DNA from: Pseudomonas sp. Fl4BN1 | GTDB lineage: Bacteria > Pseudomonadota > Gammaproteobacteria > Pseudomonadales > Pseudomonadaceae | Length of the DNA stretch: 64,000 nucleotides | Direction of reading: 5' to 3' | Assembly (NCBI RefSeq): GCF_009908285.1 | Contig: NZ_JAAARM010000009.1 | Coordinates: 1 to 64,000 of the forward strand | Shown: positions 43,978-53,701 of the stretch, in pieces | Layout of the letters: each line of letters starts with the position of its first letter | Numbering within the stretch: position 1 is the stretch's first letter | Program-made: the position numbers and the translations under genes | The notes under the pieces: model-generated | Told to the model about the DNA's origin: nothing | The model's input: the letters and a program-made list of their open reading frames with translations, nothing else | Databases searched by the model: none

Positions 43978-44928
43978 ATGTCTGTGTTCACCCCCCTGGC
44001 TCGGCCCGAGCTGGAAACCTTTCTCGCCCCCTATGGGCTCGGCCGCCTGCTTGACTTCCAGGGGATCGCCGCTGGTAGCGAAAACACCAACTTCTTCATC
44101 AGCCTGGAACAGGGCGAGTTCGTCCTGACCCTGGTGGAGCGCGGCCCGGTCCAGGAAATGCCGTTCTTCATCGAACTGCTGGACGTGCTGCACCAGGCCA
44201 ATCTGCCGGTGCCCTACGCATTGCGCACCACCGACGGCATCGCCCTGCGGGAATTGGCGGGCAAGCCGGCGCTGCTGCAACCGCGCCTGGCGGGCAAACA
44301 CATCAAGCAAGCCAACGCCCAGCATTGCATCCAGGTTGGTGAACTGCTCGGCCATCTGCACGTAGCCACCAAGGACAACATGATCAAGCGCAAGACTGAT
44401 CGTGGCCTGGACTGGATGCAGCAAGAGGGCACGCAACTGTTGCCTCACCTGGATGCAACGGCACAAGACCTGCTGCAACGGGCGCTGGAGGAGATTTCCG
44501 AGAAAAAAACCAGGATCCTCGCCCTGCCCCGGGCCAACATCCATGCCGATCTGTTCCGTGACAACGCCATGTTCGAAGGCACCCATCTGACCGGCCTGAT
44601 CGACTTCTACAACGCCTGCTCAGGGCCGATGCTCTACGACGTAGCCATTGCCCTGAACGACTGGTGTTCCGATGCCGAGGGCGTCATCGACGGGCAGCGA
44701 GCCCGGGCCTTGCTGGGTGCCTATGCGGCGCTGCGGCCCTTCACTGCCGCGGAGGCCGAACTCTGGCCGACAATGCTGCGAGTAGCCTGCGTACGGTTCT
44801 GGTTGTCACGGCTGATTGCCGCCGAGAGCTTCGCCGGGCAGGACGTACTGATTCATGACCCGATGGAGTTCCAGCGGCACCTGGCGCAGCGGCAACAGGT
44901 CAACCTGCCATTGCCATTCGCCCTCTGA
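43978..44928 (+). CDS. thrB: homoserine kinase (APH-type ThrB)
   Basis: 316 residues. The fold is that of aminoglycoside phosphotransferases, with ANIHADLFRDNAMF as the catalytic loop (catalytic Asp) and GLIDFYNACSGP as the metal-binding segment. Pseudomonads use this APH-type ThrB, unrelated to E. coli ThrB, to phosphorylate homoserine for threonine synthesis. It stands alone after the DUF2782 gene; a REP pair follows. Confidence 0.94.
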   Translation: MSVFTPLARPELETFLAPYGLGRLLDFQGIAAGSENTNFFISLEQGEFVLTLVERGPVQEMPFFIELLDVLHQANLPVPYALRTTDGIALRELAGKPALLQPRLAGKHIKQANAQHCIQVGELLGHLHVATKDNMIKRKTDRGLDWMQQEGTQLLPHLDATAQDLLQRALEEISEKKTRILALPRANIHADLFRDNAMFEGTHLTGLIDFYNACSGPMLYDVAIALNDWCSDAEGVIDGQRARALLGAYAALRPFTAAEAELWPTMLRVACVRFWLSRLIAAESFAGQDVLIHDPMEFQRHLAQRQQVNLPLPFAL

Positions 44929-44931
44929 AAC

Positions 44932-44992
44932 GCTTCGCGGGCAAGCCCGCTCCTACGTCTACAACCCTGTAGGAGCGGGATTGCCCGCGAAA
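44932..44992. repeat. REP doublet
   Basis: Two inverted REP units: GCGGGCAAGCCCGCTCCTAC at 44937-44956 and its inverse TGTAGGAGCGGGATTGCCCG at 44968-44987. They sit between thrB and znuA, convergent genes, and could also serve as a transcription stop. This is the usual Pseudomonas REP pair. Confidence 0.9.
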
Positions 44993-45013
44993 GCATCCCG
45001 CCACAATCCCCGC

Positions 45014-45934
45014 TTACAACTGCTCCAGGCAGCCCGCCAGGTCATTCCCGAGCTTCTCCAGCACCTGCTCGTACCCCTGCGCGGTAGCCGGTGTGTAGCC
45101 ACCCAAGGCATCCAGCTCCGCCAACGTCACCGGCAGCCCAGCTACCAATGTCTCCGCCAGTCGCGGACGCAAAGGCGGCTCACTGAACACGCAGGTCTTG
45201 CCCACCTGTTGCAACCGTGCACGCATCGCCGCGACGTGCTGCGCTCCCGGCTGCACTTCTGCGGCAACGCTGAACACTCCGGTGTGCTTGAGGCCATAAG
45301 CGTCCTCGAAGTAGTCGAACGCTTCGTGGAACACAAAGTAGGGTTTGCCGACGACTCCCGCCAGGCGCGCTTTCAAGCGGATATCCAGAGCATCCAGACG
45401 TTCATTGAAAGCTTTCAGGTTGCTCTGATAGCGAGCGGCGTTGGCCGGTTCAGCCGCGCTCAGGTCAGCGGCGATGCGAGCGGCAATCACCCGAGCATTG
45501 ACCGGCGACAGCCACAGATGCGCATCCAGGGTGCCGGGACGATGATCATGGTCATGTTCGTCGGCATCTTCGGCGTGGGAGTGGCTATCTTCGGCAAAAT
45601 GACGAAGCTTCATTCCGGGCAGATCCTGCACCGCCACCGATGGCAGACTGCGGCCTTTCAAAACCCGCGGCAAGAAACCCTCCATGTCCGGTCCGACCCA
45701 GTACAGCAAGTCCACGGTCTGCACCTTGCGTACGTCGGAAGGGCGCAGCGCGTAGTTGTGTGGCGAAGCCCCCGGCGGCAATAGCACCTCGGGAACCGCC
45801 ACGCCGTCTTGCACCGCCGCGGCGATCAACTGCAGGGGCTTGATGCTGGTGAGTACCCGAACTTCGGCCTGGGCTGAGCCGATCGCAAACAAACTGAAGG
45901 TAAAAGCAACAAAAAGGCGAAAAAGTCTGGGCAC
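45014..45934 (-). CDS. znuA: zinc ABC transporter substrate-binding protein ZnuA
   Basis: 306 residues from GTG at 45934, with a signal peptide (ending SAQA). A His/Asp-rich loop (SHSHAEDADEHDHDH) in the first half captures zinc, and the metal-site residues include HNYALRPSD and the AHLWLSP segment. It delivers zinc to ZnuBC in the inner membrane. An upstream in-frame TTG at 45955 lacks a ribosome-binding site, so the GTG is preferred; the start is uncertain. Divergent from zur. Confidence 0.94.
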   Translation of the reverse strand: MPRLFRLFVAFTFSLFAIGSAQAEVRVLTSIKPLQLIAAAVQDGVAVPEVLLPPGASPHNYALRPSDVRKVQTVDLLYWVGPDMEGFLPRVLKGRSLPSVAVQDLPGMKLRHFAEDSHSHAEDADEHDHDHRPGTLDAHLWLSPVNARVIAARIAADLSAAEPANAARYQSNLKAFNERLDALDIRLKARLAGVVGKPYFVFHEAFDYFEDAYGLKHTGVFSVAAEVQPGAQHVAAMRARLQQVGKTCVFSEPPLRPRLAETLVAGLPVTLAELDALGGYTPATAQGYEQVLEKLGNDLAGCLEQL

Positions 45935-45959
45935 GATGGACACTCGAAGAGGCAAGAAC

Positions 45960-45975
45960 AGGTAACATAATAACG
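45960..45975. promoter_or_regulatory. candidate Zur box between znuA and zur
   Basis: GGTAACATAATAACG lies in the 66 bp divergent region and resembles the GTTATAATATAAC core bound by Zur, with an imperfect dyad. When zinc is plentiful Zur would repress both znuA and zur-znuCB here. Confidence 0.55.
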
Positions 45976-46000
45976 TCTCTCACAAACCTCGTCGCCGCTC

Positions 46001-46483
46001 ATGCCCAAAACACCGCTTGCCAGCCGTCCACACGACCACTCTCACTGCGTGCACAGCGCACTGTCTGAGGCCGACGCCCTGTGCGCACGGCAGGGCCTGC
46101 GCCTGACGGCCTTGCGCCGGCGGGTGCTGGAGTTGGTGTGGCAAAGCCACAAGCCCCTGGGGGCCTACGACATTCTCGCCGTGCTCAGCGAGCAGGACGG
46201 TCGTCGCGCGGCACCGCCGACGGTTTATCGCGCGCTGGATTTCCTCCTGGAAAACGGCCTGGTGCACCGCATTGCTTCGCTCAATGCCTTCGTCGGCTGC
46301 AACCACCCGGAACACGCGCATCAGGGTCAATTCCTGATCTGCCGCGAGTGCCACGCGGCCATTGAGCTCGAACAGAAATCCATCAGCGACGCCATCATCA
46401 GCAGCGCCCGCGACGTCGGCTTCGTGGTCGAAGGCCAGACCGTTGAAGTGGTCGGGCTCTGCTCGGGTTGCCAGGGGGCTTGA
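46001..46483 (+). CDS. zur: zinc uptake regulator Zur (Fur family)
   Basis: 160 residues. Winged-helix DNA-binding domain (~10-90; [35 protein letters not shown]) and a C-terminal dimerisation domain with zinc-binding cysteines in CRECHA and LCSGCQGA. It represses zinc uptake genes when zinc-loaded. Overlaps znuC (TGATG), so zur-znuC-znuB is one operon and znuA is divergent. Confidence 0.95.
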   Translation: MPKTPLASRPHDHSHCVHSALSEADALCARQGLRLTALRRRVLELVWQSHKPLGAYDILAVLSEQDGRRAAPPTVYRALDFLLENGLVHRIASLNAFVGCNHPEHAHQGQFLICRECHAAIELEQKSISDAIISSARDVGFVVEGQTVEVVGLCSGCQGA

Positions 46484-47268
46484 TGAGCACTGCGCTGATC
46501 CGCCTTGAGCAGGTCACGGTGACCTTTGCCGGGCAGAACGTGCTGGACAATATCCAGCTCAACGTCGAACCCGGGCAGATCGTCACCCTGATCGGCCCCA
46601 ACGGCGCCGGCAAGACCACCCTGGTGCGTGCCGTGCTCGGGCTGCTCAAGCCCGACAGCGGCAGTGTCTGGCGCAAGCCCAAGCTGCGGGTTGGCTATAT
46701 GCCGCAGAAGCTTCATGTCGACCCAACCTTGCCACTGTCGGTGCTGCGTTTCCTGCGCCTGGTGCCAGGCGTGGACCGCATCCGTGCACTGGCAGCACTC
46801 AAGGAAGTCGGCGCCGAACAGGTGATCGACAGCCCGGTGCAAAGCATTTCCGGTGGCGAGATGCAGCGAGTGCTGCTGGCCCGGGCCCTGCTGCGCGAGC
46901 CGGAACTGCTGGTGCTCGACGAACCGGTGCAAGGCGTCGATGTGGCCGGCCAGGCCGAACTCTACAGCCTGATTACCCGCCTGCGGGACCGTCACGGCTG
47001 TGGCGTGCTGATGGTTTCCCATGACCTGCACCTAGTCATGAGCACCACCGACCAGGTGGTCTGCCTCAACCGTCACGTCTGCTGCTCCGGACATCCCGAG
47101 CAGGTCAGCGGCGACCCGGCCTTCGTCGAACTGTTCGGCAAGAACGCGCCGAGCCTGGCGATCTACCACCACCATCACGACCACGCCCACGATCTGCACG
47201 GCTCGGTGGTGACCCAGCCCGCAACGGGCCACGCCCATGTTCATGGAGAAAACTGCAAGCATGGCTGA
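46483..47268 (+). CDS. znuC: zinc ABC transporter ATP-binding protein ZnuC
   Basis: 261 residues. Walker A GPNGAGKT at 38-45, signature [15 protein letters not shown], Walker [13 protein letters not shown]. The C-terminal tail is His-rich (HHHHDHAHD and [12 protein letters not shown]), perhaps a zinc sensor or buffer. Start at 46483 overlaps the zur stop; an upstream in-frame codon inside zur is rejected. Overlaps znuB by eight bases. Confidence 0.95.
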   Translation: MSTALIRLEQVTVTFAGQNVLDNIQLNVEPGQIVTLIGPNGAGKTTLVRAVLGLLKPDSGSVWRKPKLRVGYMPQKLHVDPTLPLSVLRFLRLVPGVDRIRALAALKEVGAEQVIDSPVQSISGGEMQRVLLARALLREPELLVLDEPVQGVDVAGQAELYSLITRLRDRHGCGVLMVSHDLHLVMSTTDQVVCLNRHVCCSGHPEQVSGDPAFVELFGKNAPSLAIYHHHHDHAHDLHGSVVTQPATGHAHVHGENCKHG

Positions 47269-48049
47269 TTTTCTGCTCTACGCCCTGCTCGCAGGTTTGG
47301 CTCTGGCGGTGGTCGCCGGCCCCTTGGGGTCCTTCGTGGTCTGGCGGCGCATGGCCTATTTTGGCGACACCCTGTCCCACGCCGCACTGTTGGGCGTGGC
47401 CCTGGGTTTCCTGCTGGATATCAGCCCGGCGGTGGCGGTCACTGTGGGTTGCCTGCTGCTGGCGGTGCTGCTGGTGACCCTGCAACAACGCCAGCCGCTG
47501 GCATCTGACACGCTGCTGGGGATTCTTGCGCCTAGCACCCTGTCTCTGGGCCTGGTGGTACTAAGCTTCATGCATGAAGTGCGGATCGATCTGATGGCCT
47601 ACCTGTTCGGTGACCTGCTGGCGATCAGCCCCACTGACCTGGCGTGGATTCTCGGCGGCAGCGCGGCGGTGCTGTTGCTGCTAGTGGCCCTGTGGCGCCC
47701 CTTGCTGGCGATCACCGTGCATGAGGAACTGGCCAGGGTCGAAGGCCTGCCCGTGGCCTCGCTGCGCATGACGCTGATGCTGTTGATCGCCGTAGTGATC
47801 GCCGTGGCAATGAAGATTGTCGGGGTATTGCTGATCACCTCGCTGCTGATCATTCCAGCAGCGGCGGCGCAACGACACGCCCGCTCGCCGGAGCAGATGG
47901 CCCTGGGCGCGAGCCTGCTGGGCATGCTTGCAGTCTGCGGCGGACTGGCGCTGTCCTGGTTCAAGGACACCCCGGCCGGGCCGTCGATCGTGGTCACGGC
48001 CGCCGCACTGTTTCTGCTGAGTTTTGTTCTGCCCCGTCGAGGGGTGTAG
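47261..48049 (+). CDS. znuB: zinc ABC transporter permease ZnuB
   Basis: 262 residues, the normal ZnuB length, with eight or so transmembrane helices. The family pattern is visible from [20 protein letters not shown] onward, with the ABC-3 segment [14 protein letters not shown] ([20 protein letters not shown]). The start at 47261 fits the family N-terminus; earlier in-frame ATGs give a non-homologous leader. It passes zinc across the inner membrane with ZnuA and ZnuC. Confidence 0.94.
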   Translation: MADFLLYALLAGLALAVVAGPLGSFVVWRRMAYFGDTLSHAALLGVALGFLLDISPAVAVTVGCLLLAVLLVTLQQRQPLASDTLLGILAPSTLSLGLVVLSFMHEVRIDLMAYLFGDLLAISPTDLAWILGGSAAVLLLLVALWRPLLAITVHEELARVEGLPVASLRMTLMLLIAVVIAVAMKIVGVLLITSLLIIPAAAAQRHARSPEQMALGASLLGMLAVCGGLALSWFKDTPAGPSIVVTAAALFLLSFVLPRRGV

Positions 48050-48086
48050 ACTTGCTCGCTTTTTGCGCAATTAGAGAGTCGCAGGA

Positions 48087-48806
48087 ATGAAGCCGTTCGC
48101 CTCCCGTTATTTGCTCCTTGTCGCCTTTTCCCTGCTGCTCGGGGCCTGCCAAAGCACGCCACCGGCGGCCACCGAGGTCCCCGATGCCCGGGCCACGGCC
48201 ATCGCGCAGCTGGAACAAAACATCGCCAGCAGCGAACTGGCCACCGCCGAAGACCAGCTGAGCGCATTGCAGGCGCAGACGCCTGATGATCCGCAGTTGG
48301 TGCAGTACCAACGGCAGTTGGCCGAAGCTTATCTGCAGCGCAGCCAGATCGTCCTGCAAAAAGGCGATGTGAATGCCGCAGCCACCGCCCTGAGCCGAGC
48401 CCGAGCGCTGATGCCCAAGGCGCCAGCACTGACCGGCGGGGTCAACAGTGCCATTGCTCATGCGCGCAAGGCCGAGCTGGACCAGGCCGAGGCCGCCTTG
48501 AAGGCTGCCGAGGCACGGCCAGCGGCCAAGCTGATCGACCCTACAGCCCAAAGCACCACTATTGCCCTGAATGTCACCGATATCCGCAAGCTGCGTCGGC
48601 AACTCGATGCCCTGGCTGCCGACGTGGTGAATTACCAGTGCGATGTGAGCATTCAGGTACCACGCACCGAGGATTATCCTTGGCTGTCGACCTTGCTGAG
48701 CAAACGAGTGAAAAAACTCGACGCCGACTTCGAACAGAAGATCAGCCGGCAGATCGTGCGCCACGTGCCGGCACAGATGGTGCTGAGCCCACACAAGGCG
48801 CAATGA
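48087..48806 (+). CDS. hypothetical TPR-like lipoprotein
   Basis: 239 residues with lipobox LLGAC (Cys20). The sequence is Ala/Gln/Glu-rich and largely helical (AEDQLSALQAQTPDDPQLVQ, GDVNAAATALSRARALMPKAP), in the style of tetratricopeptide repeats. A conserved unknown neighbour of the znu genes in Pseudomonas. The periplasmic role is unknown. Confidence 0.8.
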   Translation: MKPFASRYLLLVAFSLLLGACQSTPPAATEVPDARATAIAQLEQNIASSELATAEDQLSALQAQTPDDPQLVQYQRQLAEAYLQRSQIVLQKGDVNAAATALSRARALMPKAPALTGGVNSAIAHARKAELDQAEAALKAAEARPAAKLIDPTAQSTTIALNVTDIRKLRRQLDALAADVVNYQCDVSIQVPRTEDYPWLSTLLSKRVKKLDADFEQKISRQIVRHVPAQMVLSPHKAQ

Positions 48807-48812
48807 CGCCAT

Positions 48813-48836
48813 CACCGGCAAGCCGGCTCCTACAGG
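48813..48836. repeat. REP half-unit
   Basis: ACCGGCAAGCCGGCTCCTACA is a single Pseudomonas REP palindrome downstream of the lipoprotein gene. Confidence 0.75.
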
Positions 48837-48865
48837 GGAGCAGGCTTGTTGGCGATGAGTTGTTA

Positions 48866-49385
48866 AGGCCGGAATTGCCTTGGCCTTTTCTTCTCGATCC
48901 CAGACCCGATGCTGGGCAATGGCGGCAAAGAACGCCTTGAATGCCTTGGCATCCACACCCACGATCAACCCCTCATCCGCTTCCAGCCTGAGCACATGCA
49001 GTAGCTCTCGGGCTTCGCCGTGCAAGGCAATCGCCTTGAGGCCTCCAACAGGTAATGCAACGCCACGCCGTTACCGCTCAGGGCTTTGATCGATTGGCCG
49101 CCGCCCGGGACGAACACGGCGTCGAACGCCACCGATGGCAAACCTTCCATAGAGGCATCAACCGCCAGGCTCTGGCCATCCGCAGTGGTCACCGGCGCTG
49201 ACTCGGCCCTAGCAGCTTGGCGTGCGCACCCTGGGCTTTCAGTGCCTTCTTCAAGGCCTCGATGACCGCACCATCGACACCATCCCGACAGCAGGTTCGC
49301 CTGGCTCAGGGCGGGCGAGCGCGACAGAGGGACTTCATGAACAAATACCCACTGGCACGGCACCTGGGGCTTTCGAGAGGCTCAA
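48866..49385 (-). pseudogene. katE: remnant of a large-subunit catalase (HPII/KatE C-terminal domain)
   Basis: Read on the minus strand in three shifting frames, this stretch gives pieces of the C-terminal DJ-1/PfpI-like domain of clade 2 catalases: SRSPALSQANLLSG, then DGVDGAVIEALKKALKAQG, then SAPVTTADGQSLAVDASMEG and GLPSVAFDAVFVPGGG, then GEARELLHVLRLEADEG ending in HRVWDREEK. At least three frameshifts interrupt it and the catalase domain itself is absent. Identification is by recognition of the domain, not by search. It lies between the lipoprotein and metN, upstream of a REP. Confidence 0.7.
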
Positions 49386-49558
49386 GCAGCGAATGGTGAG
49401 AAACCGCGGCCGTTCCTTTTTCATGACCTTTGATCGCGTTATTGCCAAATGGCATGATGATTGCGAAATAAATGCTAAGAACCTCTATACGGACAGGCTA
49501 AAATGCGCGCCCGGCTAACCGCTGATCCTTTTCTAACGCGCCCCACAAGGTTCGCTAC
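49386..49558. promoter_or_regulatory. upstream region of metNIQ
   Basis: AT-richer than its surroundings, with GCTAAAAT near 49495 as a possible -10. No S-box riboswitch or other known methionine element was recognised. Confidence 0.3.
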
Positions 49559-50566
49559 GTGATCGAGTTTCAAAACGTCCATAAAACTTACCGGGTCGCC
49601 GGTAAGGATATTCCCGCCCTGCACCCGACCAGTCTTCGGGTCGAGAATGGCCAGGTGTTCGGCCTGATCGGCCACTCCGGCGCGGGCAAAAGTACTCTGC
49701 TGCGCCTGATCAACCGCCTGGAAAATCCCAGCGGCGGCAAGATCATCGTCGACAGCGAGGAAGTCACTGCACTGGATGCCAACGGCTTGCGCCGCTTCCG
49801 GCAACAGGTCGGGATGATCTTCCAACACTTCAACCTACTGTCCTCCAAGACCGTGGCCGACAACGTTGCCTTGCCACTGACCCTGGCTGGTGAGCTGTCG
49901 CGCAGCGCAATCGACAAGCGGGTTGCCGAACTGCTGGACCGGGTCGGCCTGTCCGACCATGCGAAGAAGTACCCGGCGCAACTGTCCGGCGGCCAGAAGC
50001 AGCGCGTCGGCATCGCCCGCGCCCTGGCCACCCAGCCAAAAATCCTCCTGTGCGACGAAGCCACCAGCGCCCTGGACCCGCAAACCACTGCGTCGGTCCT
50101 GCAACTGTTGGCAGAGATCAACCGCGAGCTGAACCTGACCATCGTCCTGATCACCCACGAAATGGACGTGATCCGCCGCGTCTGCGACCAGGTAGCGGTA
50201 ATGGACGCCGGCGTGATCGTCGAACAGGGCTCGGTGGCCGAGGTGTTCCTGCACCCCAAGCACCCGACCACCAAGCGCTTCGTCCAGGAAGACGAGCAGG
50301 TCGACGAAAACGAACAACGCGACGACTTTGCCCACGTACCTGGGCGCATCGTGCGCCTGACCTTCCAGGGCGATGCCACCTATGCGCCGCTGCTGGGCAC
50401 CGTGGCCCGGGAGACCGGGGTCGACTACAGCATCCTCGCCGGACGCATCGACCGCATCAAAGACACCCCTTACGGGCAACTGACCCTGGCCATTACCGGC
50501 GGTGACATGGAAGCGGCCTTTGCCCGCTTCACCGCGGCAGATGTCCACATGGAGGTGCTGCGCTAA
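49559..50566 (+). CDS. metN: methionine ABC transporter ATP-binding protein MetN
   Basis: 335 residues from a GTG start after ACAAGG. Walker A GHSGAGKS at 38-45, signature [15 protein letters not shown], Walker [14 protein letters not shown]. The C-terminal ~95 residues are the NIL regulatory domain ([16 protein letters not shown]), which binds methionine and inhibits transport. First gene of metN-metI-metQ. Confidence 0.95.
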   Translation: MIEFQNVHKTYRVAGKDIPALHPTSLRVENGQVFGLIGHSGAGKSTLLRLINRLENPSGGKIIVDSEEVTALDANGLRRFRQQVGMIFQHFNLLSSKTVADNVALPLTLAGELSRSAIDKRVAELLDRVGLSDHAKKYPAQLSGGQKQRVGIARALATQPKILLCDEATSALDPQTTASVLQLLAEINRELNLTIVLITHEMDVIRRVCDQVAVMDAGVIVEQGSVAEVFLHPKHPTTKRFVQEDEQVDENEQRDDFAHVPGRIVRLTFQGDATYAPLLGTVARETGVDYSILAGRIDRIKDTPYGQLTLAITGGDMEAAFARFTAADVHMEVLR

Positions 50567-51240
50567 TGGAACTGCTGAGTAGTTTCTTCACCAATATCGA
50601 CTGGCTGGAAATCTGGCTGGCCACCGGCGACACCCTGATGATGCTCTGCGGCTCGCTGCTGTTCACCATACTCCTGGGCCTGCCGCTGGGGGTCCTGCTG
50701 TTCCTCTGCAGCCCGCGCCAACTGCTCGAACAGAAGTCGCTGTATGCGCTGCTGTCACTGGCCGTCAACATCCTGCGCTCACTGCCCTTCATCATATTGC
50801 TGATCGTGATGATTCCCTTCACCGTATTGATCACCGGCACCTCCCTGGGCGTGGCCGGGGCCATTCCGCCGCTGGTGGTCGGGGCAACGCCGTTCTTTGC
50901 CCGACTGGTGGAAACCGCACTGCGGGAAGTGGATCGCGGCATCATCGAGGCCACCCAGTCCATGGGCGCCAGCACCCGGCAGATCATTACCAACGCCTTG
51001 CTCCCGGAGGCTCGGCCGGGCATTTTTGCCGCGATCACCGTGACCGCGATCACCCTGGTGTCCTACACCGCCATGGCCGGCGTAGTCGGTGCCGGTGGCC
51101 TGGGCGACCTGGCAATCCGCTTCGGCTACCAGCGCTTCCAGACCGATGTGATGGTGGTCACCGTGGTGTTGCTGCTGGTATTGGTTCAGGTTCTGCAAAC
51201 CGTTGGCGATAAGCTGGTGGTGCACTTTTCTCGCAAATAA
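50566..51240 (+). CDS. metI: methionine ABC transporter permease MetI
   Basis: 224 residues with five transmembrane helices and the ABC permease EAA loop (EATQSMGASTRQIITNALLPEA). It overlaps the metN stop by one base (TAATG). It carries D/L-methionine or related compounds across the inner membrane. Confidence 0.95.
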   Translation: MELLSSFFTNIDWLEIWLATGDTLMMLCGSLLFTILLGLPLGVLLFLCSPRQLLEQKSLYALLSLAVNILRSLPFIILLIVMIPFTVLITGTSLGVAGAIPPLVVGATPFFARLVETALREVDRGIIEATQSMGASTRQIITNALLPEARPGIFAAITVTAITLVSYTAMAGVVGAGGLGDLAIRFGYQRFQTDVMVVTVVLLLVLVQVLQTVGDKLVVHFSRK

Positions 51241-51299
51241 AATTGCCGGTCCTGGCCGGCAGGCGCCCGGGGTCGGGCGACTTACAAGGAGCTTGTTCG

Positions 51300-52073
51300 A
51301 TGAAAAAACTACTCGTCGCTTTCGCAGCCGTTGCCGCGTTCTCCGCGCACGCCGCCGAAACCCTGACCGTGGCCGCCACACCGGTGCCCCACGCCGAGAT
51401 CCTGGAATTCGTCAAACCGGCCCTGGCCAAAGAAGGCGTGGACCTGAAGGTCAAGGTCTTCACCGACTACGTGCAGCCCAACGTGCAAGTGGCTGAAAAA
51501 CGCCTGGACGCCAACTTCTTCCAGCACCAGCCGTACCTGGATGAGTTCAACAAGGCCAAGGGCACCAAGCTGGTGAGCGTGGCCGGCGTACACATTGAAC
51601 CCCTGGGCGCCTACTCCAACAAGTACAAGCAACTCTCCGAACTGCCGGGCGGCGCTACCGTGGTAATCCCCAACGACGCCACCAACGGCGGCCGCGCCCT
51701 GCTGCTGCTGGACAAGGCAGGCCTGATCAAGCTGAAGGATTCGAACAATATCCTGGCGACCATCAAGGACATCACCGAGAACGCCAAAGATCTGAAGTTC
51801 CGTGAACTGGAAGCCGCCACCATCCCGCGTGTGCTGACCCAGGTCGACCTGGCCCTGATCAACACCAACTACGCCCTGGAAGCCAAGCTGGATCCGGCCA
51901 AGGACGCCCTGGTGATCGAAGGCAAAGACTCGCCTTACGTGAACATCCTGGTGGCCCGTCCTGATGACAAGGATTCGGACGCCATGAAGAAACTGGTAGC
52001 CGCCCTGCATAGCCCGGAAGTGAAGCAATTCATTCTCGAGAAGTACAAAGGCGCGATCGTGCCGGCGTTCTGA
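51300..52073 (+). CDS. metQ: methionine-binding protein MetQ
   Basis: 257 residues. Signal peptide ending SAHA without a lipobox cysteine, so a soluble periplasmic protein rather than the lipoprotein form seen in E. coli. The NlpA/MetQ pattern follows (TVAATPVPHAEILEFVKP, VKVFTDYVQPN, NANFFQH-like DANFFQHQPYLDEFN). The start at 51300 is chosen for AAGGAG upstream. A strong terminator follows. Confidence 0.93.
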   Translation: MKKLLVAFAAVAAFSAHAAETLTVAATPVPHAEILEFVKPALAKEGVDLKVKVFTDYVQPNVQVAEKRLDANFFQHQPYLDEFNKAKGTKLVSVAGVHIEPLGAYSNKYKQLSELPGGATVVIPNDATNGGRALLLLDKAGLIKLKDSNNILATIKDITENAKDLKFRELEAATIPRVLTQVDLALINTNYALEAKLDPAKDALVIEGKDSPYVNILVARPDDKDSDAMKKLVAALHSPEVKQFILEKYKGAIVPAF

Positions 52074-52090
52074 TCGGTTGCAGAAACACG

Positions 52091-52117
52091 AACGGGGCGC
52101 CTTTGGGCGCCCCGTTT
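52091..52117 (+). terminator. Rho-independent terminator after metQ
   Basis: AACGGGGCGCC pairs with GGCGCCCCGTT around a short loop and is followed by TCGTTTC. It ends the metNIQ operon and can also serve the convergent sco gene. Confidence 0.85.
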
Positions 52118-52166
52118 CGTTTCAAGTGGTCCTTTCTCCGGCTTGCCGGCGAGGAACGATAAAGAA

Positions 52167-52802
52167 TTACTTGCGCTGCAACATCACCGGCAACTGGGCC
52201 ACCAGCTTCTGGTTGTTCAACGGCGCGCGGATAAAGCCACGCTGGCTGCCATCCGGCCCGATCACCGCCAGGTTGCCGCTGTGGTCCACGGTGTAGTTGG
52301 GCTTGCTGGTGTCCGCCGGGATGAAGGGAATGCTCACCGCATTGGCGAGCTTCTGCAGGTCTTCCACCGAGGAGGCGGTCAGGCCTTTGAAGTCCTTGTC
52401 GAAGTAACCCAGGTACTGCTTGAGCTGCTGCGGGGTGTCGCGGTTGGGATCGACGCTGACCAGGATTACCTGCAGCTTGTCCACCGCCTCCTTGGGCAGT
52501 TCGCTCTTGATCTGCCGCAGCTGGGCCAGGGTGGTGGGGCAAATATCCGGGCAGAAGGTGTAGCCGAAGAACAGCAACGACCACTTGCCCTTCAATTCGT
52601 CGATCACCACCGGCTGACCATCCTGGTCGAGCATCTTCACCGCCGGCAGAGTACGGCTCTGTGGCAGCAGGATGATCCCGGCATCGATCAATGCAGTGGG
52701 GTCGCCTTGACCCTTGCCGGACAGTACTTTGTTGACGGTCAACCCCAGGACCAGGGCCACCAGAGCAACGAGAATAAAGACGGTTTTCTGAGTTCGAGTC
52801 AT
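52167..52802 (-). CDS. senC: Sco/SenC-family cytochrome oxidase copper chaperone
   Basis: 211 residues with an N-terminal membrane anchor (about 8-27). CPDIC at 84-88 in [14 protein letters not shown] and the later histidine ([10 protein letters not shown]) are the copper ligands of Sco proteins. It helps assemble the CuA centre of subunit II. The start at 52802 is chosen over an upstream codon inside ctaB. It overlaps ctaB by four bases and is the last gene of the cox assembly set. Confidence 0.93.
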   Translation of the reverse strand: MTRTQKTVFILVALVALVLGLTVNKVLSGKGQGDPTALIDAGIILLPQSRTLPAVKMLDQDGQPVVIDELKGKWSLLFFGYTFCPDICPTTLAQLRQIKSELPKEAVDKLQVILVSVDPNRDTPQQLKQYLGYFDKDFKGLTASSVEDLQKLANAVSIPFIPADTSKPNYTVDHSGNLAVIGPDGSQRGFIRAPLNNQKLVAQLPVMLQRK

Positions 52803-53701
52803 AGGTTCAACAATAGGTAATGGTCTACGAGCAGGGCGATGAACAGCAGGAACAAGTAATAAATAGAGTACTTGAAGGTGTTGATCGCCGCGTGCGGCCG
52901 AGTGCCACGGTACAGCACCCAGGCCCATTGCAGGAAGCGCCCACCCAAGGCCAGGGCACAGACCAGGTACAGCACGCCGCTCATGTGGATGGCAAAGGGC
53001 AGCAGGCTCACCGCCAGCAGGGCAAAGGTATAGAGCAGGATGTGCACCTTGGTGTAGTGCTCGCCGTGAGTCACCGGCAGCATCGGGATATCCGCCTTGG
53101 CGTACTCCTCCTTGCGATGGATAGCCAGGGCCCAGAAGTGCGGCGGGGTCCAGGCGAAGATGATCAACACCAGCAGCAGCGGTTCGGCGCTCAAGTGCCC
53201 GGTCGCGGCGACCCAGCCCAACAACGGCGGGGCCGCTCCGGCAAGGCCGCCGATGACGATATTCTGCGGCGTCGCGCGCTTCAAGAAGCCGGTGTAGACC
53301 ACTGCGTAGCCCAATAGCGACGCCAGGGTCAGCCAGGCCGTTAGTGGATTGGTGAACGCCAGCAACAGTGCCTGCCCGGCCAGGGCCAGGAGCACGGCGA
53401 ACGCCAGCGCTGCCCGGGGCGTAACCCGGCCTTCAGCCAGCGGGCGCTTGTGAGTCCGAGCCATCACCGCATCAATGCGTCGGTCCACCACATGATTGAC
53501 CGCCGCCGCGCCGCCGGCGCACAGAGCAATGCCCAGGTTGCCAAACACCAGCACCGTCCACGGTACTCCGGCGCGGGTGGCGAGGAACATGCCCACCAAC
53601 GAGGTGATCAGCATCAGTACCACCACCTTGGGCTTGGTCAGCTCCAGGTAGTCCCGCCAGATCGCCTGCGGGTGCTGACGCTCGCCAATCAGAGTCGCCA
53701 T
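52799..53701 (-). CDS. ctaB: protoheme IX farnesyltransferase (heme O synthase)
   Basis: Integral membrane enzyme of 300 residues, UbiA family. It joins farnesyl diphosphate to heme b to make heme O. The Asp-rich prenyl-binding loop [15 protein letters not shown] is present and a second loop is in the C-terminal half. It overlaps the heme A synthase gene by 13 bases. Also called cyoE. Confidence 0.94.
   Translation of the reverse strand: MATLIGERQHPQAIWRDYLELTKPKVVVLMLITSLVGMFLATRAGVPWTVLVFGNLGIALCAGGAAAVNHVVDRRIDAVMARTHKRPLAEGRVTPRAALAFAVLLALAGQALLLAFTNPLTAWLTLASLLGYAVVYTGFLKRATPQNIVIGGLAGAAPPLLGWVAATGHLSAEPLLLVLIIFAWTPPHFWALAIHRKEEYAKADIPMLPVTHGEHYTKVHILLYTFALLAVSLLPFAIHMSGVLYLVCALALGGRFLQWAWVLYRGTRPHAAINTFKYSIYYLFLLFIALLVDHYLLLNL

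Noticed and set aside
44932..44992. Possible CRISPR-like repeat
   Set aside because: The repeats are inverted REP units, not regularly spaced direct repeats with spacers.
47160..47270. His-rich end of znuC as a separate metal-binding peptide
   Set aside because: It is the in-frame C-terminal tail of ZnuC, which is common in this family.
47994..49025. 344-codon minus-strand ORF across the lipoprotein and the catalase remnant
   Set aside because: Only its first ~55 codons are catalase-like; the rest is antisense to the lipoprotein and the znuB end. Treated as part of the pseudogene.
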